From Chloroflexota bacterium (GTDB taxonomy: Bacteria > Chloroflexota > Dormibacteria > Dormibacterales > Dormibacteraceae), in contig VBGE01000120.1 of the NCBI GenBank assembly GCA_005880345.1, forward strand, positions 1 through 8,521: DNA of 8,521 bases, read 5' to 3'. Within the stretch, counting starts at the first letter, position 1. Each line of letters begins with the position of its first letter. Of this stretch, positions 1 to 5,213 are shown piece after piece. The notes under the pieces were generated by a model. It ran no database searches. It saw nothing but the letters and a program-made list of their open reading frames with translations, and had not been told where the DNA came from. The translations under genes were made by a program, and so were the position numbers.

Positions 1-1
1 C

Positions 2-664
2 CGGATCCTTCAGCCGGTCGGCGCGCTGGCCGCGATCTCATCGTTTCTCGTTCCGCGCGGCGCGGCCGCCGCCCTGCTCGCCGCCGGCTGGCTGCTGGTC
101 TGCGCGCTCGCCGGCCTGGCCGGTCTGCTGCCTGCCGCCTCACTCGGCTTCCTGGCTGTCGGCGGCGCATGGCTCGTCGCCTATCGCGGCGCCCTTGCGC
201 TCGGCTACAGCCCACCTATCGTCGAGCTGACCGCGACCCATTTCCACTACGCCGGCTTCGCGGCCACCTTGATGTCGGCGCTCGCGTACAGCGTCCTGCG
301 CAGTCGCATCAGCGCCGCGGCCGGGCTGCTTGTCGTCATCGGCACGCCGCTGACGGCGGCAGGCATCGCGACCGGGACCGCAGCATTGACCGTGATCGGG
401 CCCATCCTGCTGGCCGCGGGCCTGCTCACCAACGCGGCGCTTACTGCCTTCCTCATCGCACCTCGCCAACCCAACCGTGCGCGCTGGCTGCTCATCGTGT
501 CGTCGCTCGCGGTGGTGGTCCCAATGCTGCTCGGCGTCGACTACGCCGCGGCGCGCGTTTTCCCGATTCCCTCACTCGACCTGCGGACGATGGCGCTGGT
601 CCACGGCGACCTCAACGCAGTCGCCTATGCGCTCATCGGCCTGGCCGGCTGGAGCCAGGCATGA
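2..664 (+). CDS. YndJ-like integral membrane protein, C-terminal part
   Basis: This is the last 220 residues of a protein whose start lies left of the window; the frame is open to the first bases. It is strongly hydrophobic, with several membrane segments rich in Ala, Leu, Val and Gly. The motif THFHYAGF (fragment residues 79-86) and a later VHGDLNA before the last helix are features I associate with the YndJ family, first named in Bacillus and of unknown function. The conserved histidines within membrane segments could bind metal or heme, but that is inference. It ends in TGA at 662-664, overlapping the ATG of the next gene by four bases (ATGA), so the two are very probably translated in a coupled way. 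The family call is from motif memory only; the membrane nature is certain. Confidence 0.75.
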   Translation, partial: RILQPVGALAAISSFLVPRGAAAALLAAGWLLVCALAGLAGLLPAASLGFLAVGGAWLVAYRGALALGYSPPIVELTATHFHYAGFAATLMSALAYSVLRSRISAAAGLLVVIGTPLTAAGIATGTAALTVIGPILLAAGLLTNAALTAFLIAPRQPNRARWLLIVSSLAVVVPMLLGVDYAAARVFPIPSLDLRTMALVHGDLNAVAYALIGLAGWSQA

Positions 665-1059
665 GCGACGAACCCATCGTGCTGCTTTTCGACGGCACTT
701 GAGGCGTTTGAACACGCATGGCGCGCTGGGTCCGCCGCCGCGCCGGGGCCGGCCGTGTGCAGGCCATCGCCAACCAGAAGGCCGGCGTGCTGGAGCGCTA
801 CCGGATCACGCGCGCCGAGGCGGACCGGGCCGCGTGGACGGTCGATGGGGAAGGACGCCGGCTCGAGGGCGCGGCGGCGATCAACAGAGTGCTGACCGAG
901 ATGCCAGGCATCTGGCCGGCGATCGCGTCGATCTATCGCATCCACCCGATTGCCGCGGTCGAGGAAGCTTTCTACCGCTGGTTTGCGCGGAGCCGCTCGC
1001 GATTCCAGCGCTGGGGCACTCGGCCGGAATGCGACGAGCCTGAGGCCGGCTGCGCGTGA
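661..1059 (+). CDS. DCC-family (DUF393) thiol-disulfide oxidoreductase-like selenoprotein with a U-x-x-U motif (two recoded TGA codons)
   Basis: Read through two TGA codons, this frame gives a 132-residue protein of normal DCC/DUF393 length and layout. Residues 6-19 read IVLLFDG-T-[TGA]-G-V-[TGA]-T-R. The family signature is a beta strand followed by D-G-x-C-x-x-C-x-R, so both catalytic cysteines (residues 14 and 17) are TGA. Downstream are the expected helix (MARWVRRR), a D-G-E-G turn with the EGAAAINRVL helix, and the closing segment AFYRWFARSRSRFQRWG, all typical of the family. The start ATG overlaps the upstream stop (ATGA), and GGAG at 651-654 is a well-placed ribosome binding site. The stop TGA (1057-1059) overlaps the GTG of the next gene. 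TGC is used for the other cysteines near the C terminus (PECDEP, GCA), and TGA ends neighbouring genes, so a changed genetic code is unlikely. Without recoding, only a 13-residue peptide or an internal-start fragment from ATG 718, lacking the active site, could be made. The likely role is a redox partner of the flanking membrane proteins. Other explanations are a pseudogene or a sequence error, but two independent hits on exactly the two cysteines make these improbable. Confidence 0.85.
700..711 (+). other. Paired recoding site: two in-frame TGA codons as predicted selenocysteine codons
   Basis: TGA at 700-702 and TGA at 709-711 are separated by GGC GTT (Gly-Val). They replace the two cysteine codons of the DCC family C-x-x-C motif. 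Each differs from a cysteine codon (TGC or TGT) only at the third base, as expected when Cys and Sec forms of one family interconvert. Confidence 0.8.
712..758 (+). promoter_or_regulatory. Candidate bacterial SECIS hairpin inside the DCC gene
   Basis: Directly after the second TGA, ACACG (712-716) can pair with CGTGT (754-758). Inside it GGCGCG (720-725) pairs perfectly with CGCGCC (739-744). The apical loop is 726-738 and contains GGGTC, reminiscent of the GGUC loop of the E. coli fdhF SECIS. The first loop G (728) is 16 bases past the second TGA and 25 past the first, so one hairpin could serve both within the spacing known for bacterial SECIS elements. The two stems are separated by a lopsided internal loop, and the region is so GC-rich that other folds exist (for example ATGGC 718-722 with GCCAT 763-767). 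The exact structure is therefore uncertain. Confidence 0.45.
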
Positions 1060-1757
1060 GTGACCTGCTCGCCGCGGAGCATCTCGGCGCCCTGGTCGTC
1101 ATCGCGGCGGTGATTTCCGTCCTGGTCGTCGCTGCGCGCCGCAACGCCGGCCCCTGGCTGAAGGTGCTCGCCTTGGTGCTCGCCCTCGACGAGGTGAGCT
1201 GGTGGGTCTACATGGCTTTCGGCGGCGGCGAGCCCGGCCAAAGGGCTCAGCCTCTGCCCCTGCAGCTGTGTGACGCCGCGATCCTCATCGCCGCCTTCGC
1301 GCTGTGGACCCGCCAACGGCTGCTGGCCGAGGTCACCTACTTCTGGGGGCTGGCCGGGACGGTCCAGGCCCTGCTCACGCCTGAGCTGCCGCAGCATTTT
1401 CCGACCTATCCGTACTTCCAGTACTACATCGCCCACGGAGGCGTCGTCGCCGTGGCGCTCATCCTGGTCATCGGCCTTCGACTGCAGCCGCGACGCTGGT
1501 CGGTGGCGTGGGTGGCCGGGCTGACGGTCGCATATGCCGGGTTGGTCGGTCTCGTCGACGCCGTCACCGGCGCGAACTACATGTTTCTACGCGGCAAGCC
1601 GGACGTGCCGACACTGCTCGACGACCTTGGCCCATGGCCGTGGTACATCCTGGCCGCATCCGGGGTCGGGACCGTGCTCTTCGCCCTCCTCGACGCACCG
1701 TTTCGGTGGCGTCGCGCCGGACGGCTACCGCAGGGGCGTGCCGAAGCGCTCCGCTGA
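1056..1757 (+). CDS. YwaF/TIGR02206 family integral membrane protein
   Basis: The 233-residue hydrophobic protein has about six or seven membrane segments. Family landmarks are all present in order: LPLQLCD (67-73), YFWGLAGTVQALLTPEL (95-111), FQYYIAHGG (121-129), NYMFLRGKP (174-182) and LGPWPWY (191-197). These are hallmarks of the TIGR02206/YwaF family, whose biochemical function is unknown. The length matches the family. The GTG start overlaps the DCC stop (GTGA), and no strong ribosome binding site is seen close by, so translation is probably coupled to the DCC gene. That would make expression of this protein depend on ribosomes getting through both TGA codons upstream, or on reinitiation. 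The 3' end overlaps the convergent nitroreductase by 33 bases. The conserved aromatic, His and Cys residues near membrane faces leave room for a redox or cofactor role, but nothing here proves it. Confidence 0.88.
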   Translation: MSDLLAAEHLGALVVIAAVISVLVVAARRNAGPWLKVLALVLALDEVSWWVYMAFGGGEPGQRAQPLPLQLCDAAILIAAFALWTRQRLLAEVTYFWGLAGTVQALLTPELPQHFPTYPYFQYYIAHGGVVAVALILVIGLRLQPRRWSVAWVAGLTVAYAGLVGLVDAVTGANYMFLRGKPDVPTLLDDLGPWPWYILAASGVGTVLFALLDAPFRWRRAGRLPQGRAEALR

Positions 1758-2240
1758 CACGACCTCGTCGAACGGCTTCCGCTTCTTCTTGCCGAGCACT
1801 TTCCGGGTCGGGTAGCCGAGGGGGAGAACCGCAAGGACGTCGTAGGTGTCCGGCAGCCCGAACTCCTGGCGCACGGCGTCCATCGGGGCGAACCCGGTCC
1901 AGTTCGAGCCGACGCCCTCGGCCCAGGCGGTGAGGATGATCGACTGGATCGCGCGGCTCGCGTCCGAAAGGCCGTACTGGCCGCTCTCCTTCTCATACGC
2001 GACGATCACCGCCGCGGCGGCCTTGGCCGTGTAAGGGCCCGTCCTGACCAGGGAGCCGAGCTTGCGCAGGCCCTCCTGCTCACGGACGACGACGAAGTGC
2101 CACGGCTGCCGGTTGCTCGCGCTGGCCGTGAGATGCGCTGACTCCGCGATCCTGCGCACGACATCGTCCGGAATCTCCTTGCCGTCGAAGTCCCGAATCG
2201 CCAAGACCGTCCGAACTGCCTCAAAAACTGGGTTCGCCAT
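1725..2240 (-). CDS. Nitroreductase family protein (FMN-dependent oxidoreductase)
   Basis: The 171-residue protein has the layout of small single-domain nitroreductases. An N-terminal helix ends in the R-x-F segment (AIRDFDG, 14-20), in place of the usual R-R-S-x-R-x-F phosphate-binding stretch. ASNRQPWHFVVV (41-52) forms the flavin-contact strand, the helix RAIQSIILTAWAEGVGSNW (96-114) follows, and VLPLGYP (138-144) precedes a basic C-terminal tail KKKRKPFDEVV. Members bind FMN, use NAD(P)H and reduce nitro compounds, quinones or similar substrates; the substrate here cannot be told. I chose the ATG at 2240 because the family alignment starts at about MANPVFEAV. An upstream in-frame ATG at 2273 would add residues that fit nothing and would overlap the divergent gene's ribosome binding site. 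No clear Shine-Dalgarno site precedes either. It faces the YwaF-like gene and overlaps its end. Confidence 0.88.
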   Translation of the reverse strand: MANPVFEAVRTVLAIRDFDGKEIPDDVVRRIAESAHLTASASNRQPWHFVVVREQEGLRKLGSLVRTGPYTAKAAAAVIVAYEKESGQYGLSDASRAIQSIILTAWAEGVGSNWTGFAPMDAVRQEFGLPDTYDVLAVLPLGYPTRKVLGKKKRKPFDEVVSAERFGTPLR

Positions 2241-2286
2241 GTGGCCAATTGTCTTAGCTTTATCCGGCGACATGGAGGAAGGCAAG
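2241..2286. promoter_or_regulatory. Short divergent intergenic region with weak promoter candidates
   Basis: These 46 bases separate the divergent nitroreductase and DUF1003 genes and are locally AT-richer than their surroundings. On the minus strand, TTGCCT (2285-2280) and TAAAGC (2262-2257) are 17 bases apart and could be a weak -35/-10 pair giving a very short leader. No convincing plus-strand pair is seen; that promoter may lie inside the nitroreductase gene. Confidence 0.25.
2274..2279 (+). promoter_or_regulatory. Ribosome binding site that fixes the DUF1003 gene start
   Basis: GGAGGA lies seven bases before the GTG at 2287. The frame is open much further upstream (to about 2062), but that stretch is antisense to the nitroreductase, so this site decides the start. 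Confidence 0.75.
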
Positions 2287-2823
2287 GTGTCCGACCAATC
2301 CCCGAGGCTGCCGCGGATCGAGCGGCGCATCAGCAGCGCCCAGCACAGGGCCGACTACGCGGCGGCCCAGGCCTCGCCGATGCAGCACAAGCCGCGGCTC
2401 ATCACCTCACGCAGCGTGCAGCCGGACGTGCACGGCGGCGGCCTCATCGGCCGCTTCAACACGTGGCTCGCGGTGCTGGTCACAAGGAGCGTCGGCACCA
2501 TGTGGGCCGCCTACGTCTTCACGCTGATTGCGCTCGTGGGCGCGGTCGCGCTCCTCACGAGCAACCCGTTCCTGATCCTGCTCGTCGCGTTGATCAGCCA
2601 GACATTCCTGCAGCTGGTCCTGCTGCCGATCATCATCGTCGGCCAGAACGTCATCTCCGCCAGCCAGGATGCGCGCGCCGAGGCGGACCATCTGACCCTC
2701 ACCACACTGCATGCGATCAACGTGCAGCAGCTCGAGATGCTCGAGCAGCAGAAGGAGATGCTCCAGCAGCAGCGGGAGATCCTCGACCTGATCCAGAAGA
2801 AGCGGCTGGCGGAGACCCAGTAG
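2287..2823 (+). CDS. DUF1003 family membrane protein with C-terminal coiled coil
   Basis: The 178-residue protein has a basic, polar N-terminal part (1-55). A two-helix membrane hairpin follows (about 70-90 and 93-117), then a charged linker and a coiled coil (about 147-172). The segment NPFLILLVALISQ through LPIIIVGQNV with the following SASQDARAEADH matches the core of the DUF1003 family, where the second helix ends near a conserved Q-N and an acidic helix follows. The function of this family is unknown. The coiled coil consists of three seven-residue units (EMLEQQK, EMLQQQR, EILDLIQ), suggesting oligomerisation or binding to a partner. It lies 24 bases before the ion-channel-like gene, so the two are probably one operon. 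The start is GTG behind a strong ribosome binding site. Confidence 0.8.
   Translation: MSDQSPRLPRIERRISSAQHRADYAAAQASPMQHKPRLITSRSVQPDVHGGGLIGRFNTWLAVLVTRSVGTMWAAYVFTLIALVGAVALLTSNPFLILLVALISQTFLQLVLLPIIIVGQNVISASQDARAEADHLTLTTLHAINVQQLEMLEQQKEMLQQQREILDLIQKKRLAETQ
2734..2796 (+). repeat. Three in-frame 21-base units encoding coiled-coil heptads
   Basis: Units at 2734-2754, 2755-2775 and 2776-2796 each begin GAGAT and encode seven residues starting E-M/I-L. The first two are close copies at the base level (both contain GAGATGCTC and AGCAGCAG) and the third has diverged, which suggests growth by duplication of one heptad. Confidence 0.6.
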
Positions 2824-2847
2824 ACCGACTGCGGTAGGGTTCAGCGT

Positions 2848-3966
2848 GTGAACCCGCTCGGGATGGCCGAGTTCACTGTCGGACTGGTCCTGCTGGCCGC
2901 GGTGCTGTACGACCTTTTCCAGTCCGTGGTCCTGCCCAGGCCGGCGGCCAGGAAATTCCAGCTCGCTCGCCTCATCGTCCGGCCTATGTGGTGGACGTGG
3001 CGCTGGCTGTTCATGCGCGGGACGAAGGTCGAGCGCACCGAGTCGAGGCTTGCGGTCTTTGGTCCCATTGCCCTGCTGACGCTTTTTGGGGTCTGGGGCT
3101 TTGCGATCATCGTCGCCTACAGCCTCATGCTCGACTCGATTCGGGACGAGTTCAGGCCGCCGGTCAACGACTATCTGACGTCCTTCTACGTCTCCGGCAC
3201 CACCTTGGTGCCGCTGGCCTACGGCGACTTCGTGCCCGAGATCGGCCTGGCCAGGGCGTTGATCTTCCTGGAGAGCGCGACCGGCGTCGGCGTGGCTGCC
3301 CTCGCGATCACGCTGCTGTTCGAGCTCTATGGCTCTTTCCGAGCGCGGGAGGAGCCGGTGGTCGCGCTCGACGCCCTCGCCGGCGCGCCGCCGTCAGCCG
3401 TCCAGCTCCTGGAGACCGCTGCCCAGAGGGGGATGGACGGCATCCTGAAGGAGACGTTCGACGAGTGGCGCAAGTGGTCGGCCATGGTGCTCGAAAGCCA
3501 CCTCGCGTATCCGCTGCTTGTCTATTTCCGTTCGAGCCACGACAACGAGGCGTGGATCAACTCGTTCGGCGCGGTGATGGATGCCGCCGCGCTCGTCATG
3601 ACCTCGACCGACGACAACTCCAAAGGCTCCGCCAAGCTGATGTTCATGGTCGGCAACCATTTCGTCGAGGACATCACCTGGGCCCTCAGGCTCAAGACGA
3701 CGCCCGACGCGATCATCGAGCGCAGCGAGTACACGGCGGCGGTCGCCAGGATGAAGGCGGCGGGCTACAATGTCATCGAGGGCGACGCCGCGTGGGACAA
3801 CTTCTCGCACTACCGCGCCAAGTACGCCTCGACTTTGAACCTGCTGGCGCAGATGCTGGCCGCGCCCCCGGCGCAGTGGGTCGGCGACCGTTCGTACCTG
3901 CCGCACCGGCAGCGTCCTCGGCGCCAGCGCGCCTCGCCGGCACCCGCTCAGAGCCAGACCGGCTAG
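2848..3966 (+). CDS. Ion-channel-like membrane protein (Ion_trans_2 type pore, altered filter)
   Basis: The 372-residue protein starts at a GTG preceded by GGTAGGG (2832-2838). Membrane segments lie at about 8-29, 70-95 and 132-163, with a pore-like loop at 108-130 just before the last one. The loop reads SGTTLVPLAYGDFVPE (116-131), aligned to the K+ channel filter T-V-G-Y-G-D. Here the six positions are P-L-A-Y-G-D, so Tyr, Gly and Asp are kept but the first Gly is Ala and the Thr is Pro. The long cytoplasmic part contains LDALAGAPPSA (174-184) and ESHLAYPLLVYFRSSHDN (216-233), which I recognise as conserved in a group of actinobacterial-type potassium channel family proteins. The last 20 residues are Arg- and Pro-rich and probably disordered. 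K+ selectivity should not be assumed, given the filter. It follows the DUF1003 gene closely, and its stop lies six bases from the convergent response regulator. Confidence 0.8.
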   Translation: MNPLGMAEFTVGLVLLAAVLYDLFQSVVLPRPAARKFQLARLIVRPMWWTWRWLFMRGTKVERTESRLAVFGPIALLTLFGVWGFAIIVAYSLMLDSIRDEFRPPVNDYLTSFYVSGTTLVPLAYGDFVPEIGLARALIFLESATGVGVAALAITLLFELYGSFRAREEPVVALDALAGAPPSAVQLLETAAQRGMDGILKETFDEWRKWSAMVLESHLAYPLLVYFRSSHDNEAWINSFGAVMDAAALVMTSTDDNSKGSAKLMFMVGNHFVEDITWALRLKTTPDAIIERSEYTAAVARMKAAGYNVIEGDAAWDNFSHYRAKYASTLNLLAQMLAAPPAQWVGDRSYLPHRQRPRRQRASPAPAQSQTG

Positions 3967-3972
3967 CTCAGC

Positions 3973-4662
3973 TCAGCTGATGAGGCCCAGCTCTCGGGCC
4001 TTGACGATGGCCTCGAGCTTGGAGTGCACTGCCAGCTTGCTGCCCAGGCTGCGGATGTGCGTGCGGATCGTGGTGTAGCTGATGCCAAGCTCCGCGGCGA
4101 TGGCGCGGCTGGCGTAGCCCTCCGCCATCAGGCGAAGCACCTCCTTCTCGCGAGGCGTGAGCCGCTCCAGCTGCGCCTCGATCGCTCGACGCTTGGCGAG
4201 CAAGGTCGCGATCGTTCGCGGCGTGATCAGCATCTTGCCACGCGCCACGTCTCGGACCGCCGCCACCACCTCAGCTGCGGCGCGTGACTTGTGGAGGAAC
4301 GCGCTGGCCCCCGACTGCACCGCAGCGAACCTGGCCGCGTCAGAATCCTCGCGGGTAAGGAAGATCATCTTCGCCGCGGGCCGAAGGCTCCGGATCGCAG
4401 CAGCTGCCTCGGGTGCCGATCCGTCGGGCAGCCGGAAGTCGAGAAGGACCACGTCGGGGTTGACCTCAGCTGCCGCCGGCCCCGCATCGGCGACCGTGCC
4501 CACATTGCCGACCACGTGCATGTCCGCCTGGTCGTTGATCAGCGCTGCCAGGCCTTCGGCGACGACACGATGGTCCTCGACGATAAGCACGCGTGTGGGT
4601 GCCTCTTCTCCATCGTGATGCGTCGGGCTGGAATTGGCAGCGAAGGAATTCGCGGGGGGCAC
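3973..4662 (-). CDS. Response regulator, NarL/LuxR family
   Basis: The 229-residue protein has a receiver domain (about 23-140) and a LuxR-type helix-turn-helix (about 168-225). The receiver has the acidic pair E29-D30 (VLIVEDH), the phospho-acceptor D75 (VVLLDFRLPDG), T103 (FLT) and K125 (LHKS), so it should be phosphorylatable. The DNA-binding part has LTPREKEVLRLMAEG followed by the recognition-helix region ISYTTIRTHIRSLGSKL. It is thus a DNA-binding transcription regulator of a two-component system, but no histidine kinase is next to it. The first 22 residues are polar and outside the domain. The ATG at 4662 has AGG eight bases before it; an internal start would lose nothing of the fold. 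It lies 45 bases downstream of the lipoprotein gene on the same strand, so it may be co-transcribed with it. Confidence 0.93.
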   Translation of the reverse strand: MPPANSFAANSSPTHHDGEEAPTRVLIVEDHRVVAEGLAALINDQADMHVVGNVGTVADAGPAAAEVNPDVVLLDFRLPDGSAPEAAAAIRSLRPAAKMIFLTREDSDAARFAAVQSGASAFLHKSRAAAEVVAAVRDVARGKMLITPRTIATLLAKRRAIEAQLERLTPREKEVLRLMAEGYASRAIAAELGISYTTIRTHIRSLGSKLAVHSKLEAIVKARELGLIS

Positions 4663-4707
4663 ATTCCTAAAACCTGCCTGTTGGATCGAGTACCCGGCAA
4701 ACGCCTG

Positions 4708-5106
4708 TTAAGCGGATCTCACGATGTGAAGATCGAGACGGACCTGGCCGGTCTCCGGAACCCGGATCGATGAAGGCTCGACCTTGCCCTGGAACGCAGG
4801 CGGTTCGGCGCCGATCATGTAGACGCCCGGGTCGAGGTGCAGGGCGAAGGTGCCATCGCCATTCACACGCACGGCGACGTCGGGGAGGCCCGGTCTCGAG
4901 AAGACGAGCCGGTACGCGACCATCGGCGGATCGCAGGGTTCGTCGACCGGGCATGTGGGCATCGCGCCGCGATCGATCGTGCCGGTGACATTGGTCGCCG
5001 TCCCCGCTGAGGTCGGGCTGGTCGCAGCAGGGTTCATCGAAGGAACGGTACCGCACGCTGCGGACGCCAGCGCAAGCAACGTCCACGCGACCACCGCGCG
5101 GCTCAT
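4708..5106 (-). CDS. Small predicted lipoprotein with a carboxypeptidase-regulatory-like (beta-sandwich) domain
   Basis: The 132-residue protein starts MSRAVVAWTLLALASAAC. The hydrophobic stretch followed by Cys18 looks like a lipoprotein signal, although Ser rather than Leu at -3 makes the lipobox imperfect. A Pro, Ser and Thr-rich linker (20-38) leads to a domain with VTGTIDRG, TCPVDEPCDPP (51-61, two cysteines), VRVNGDGTFALHLDPGVYMIG and a closing strand VRLDLHIV. The pattern of D-G-x-F followed by L-x-P-G-x-Y is that of carboxypeptidase-regulatory-like or Cna-B-like beta sandwiches. The TCPV...PC.D.P form occurs in many secreted proteins of GC-rich bacteria. It probably sits on the outer face of the membrane; no enzymatic role is visible. 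No good ribosome binding site precedes the ATG, so a nearly leaderless mRNA is possible. The response regulator gene follows it. Confidence 0.75.
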   Translation of the reverse strand: MSRAVVAWTLLALASAACGTVPSMNPAATSPTSAGTATNVTGTIDRGAMPTCPVDEPCDPPMVAYRLVFSRPGLPDVAVRVNGDGTFALHLDPGVYMIGAEPPAFQGKVEPSSIRVPETGQVRLDLHIVRSA

Positions 5107-5135
5107 GTAGGCAATCGTACGAGGCGAGCAAAACG

Positions 5136-5164
5136 AAAGGGCCGGCGCATCGCCGGCCCTTTTT
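5136..5164. terminator. Bidirectional rho-independent terminator
   Basis: AAAGGGCCGGCG (5136-5147) and CGCCGGCCCTTT (5151-5162) form a perfect 12-base-pair stem around a CAT loop. On the plus strand the stem runs into five Ts (5160-5164). On the minus strand it is followed by TTTCGTTTT. It sits about 20 bases past the original stop of the large minus-strand gene (TAA at 5187-5185), so its natural job is to end that leftward transcript before the lipoprotein gene. Confidence 0.88.
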
Positions 5165-5213
5165 AGCTTGTCTCGAGCTGGGAGTTACGAGTTGAAGAAG
5201 GTCATCAGCCTGG

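Noticed and set aside
169..702. Open frame crossing the end of the YndJ-like gene
   Set aside because: Its first part is an Arg-rich shadow of the YndJ-like gene; only the last 14 codons from ATG 661 are real, as the start of the DCC gene.
700..711. TGA codons as evidence of an altered genetic code (TGA read as Trp or Gly)
   Set aside because: TGA ends neighbouring genes at sensible places (662-664, 1057-1059, 1755-1757, and the response regulator at 3975-3973), and no other gene here has internal TGA. The residues needed at these sites are Cys-like, not Trp or Gly.
972..1436. Minus-strand 154-codon frame opposite the DCC and YwaF-like genes
   Set aside because: Compositionally a shadow (Gln, Arg and Gly rich), with no domain, and overlapped by two well-supported genes on the other strand.
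2062..2286. Upstream extension of the DUF1003 gene
   Set aside because: It is antisense to the nitroreductase, has no family resemblance, and a strong ribosome binding site sits before GTG 2287.
2241..2330. N-terminal extension of the nitroreductase to 2330 or 2273
   Set aside because: The added residues do not fit the family, and they overlap the ribosome binding site and start of the divergent gene.
5107..5135. Possible promoter for the lipoprotein gene (TACGAT with TTTTGC upstream on the minus strand)
   Set aside because: The two boxes are only eight bases apart, far from normal spacing, so I see no supportable promoter.
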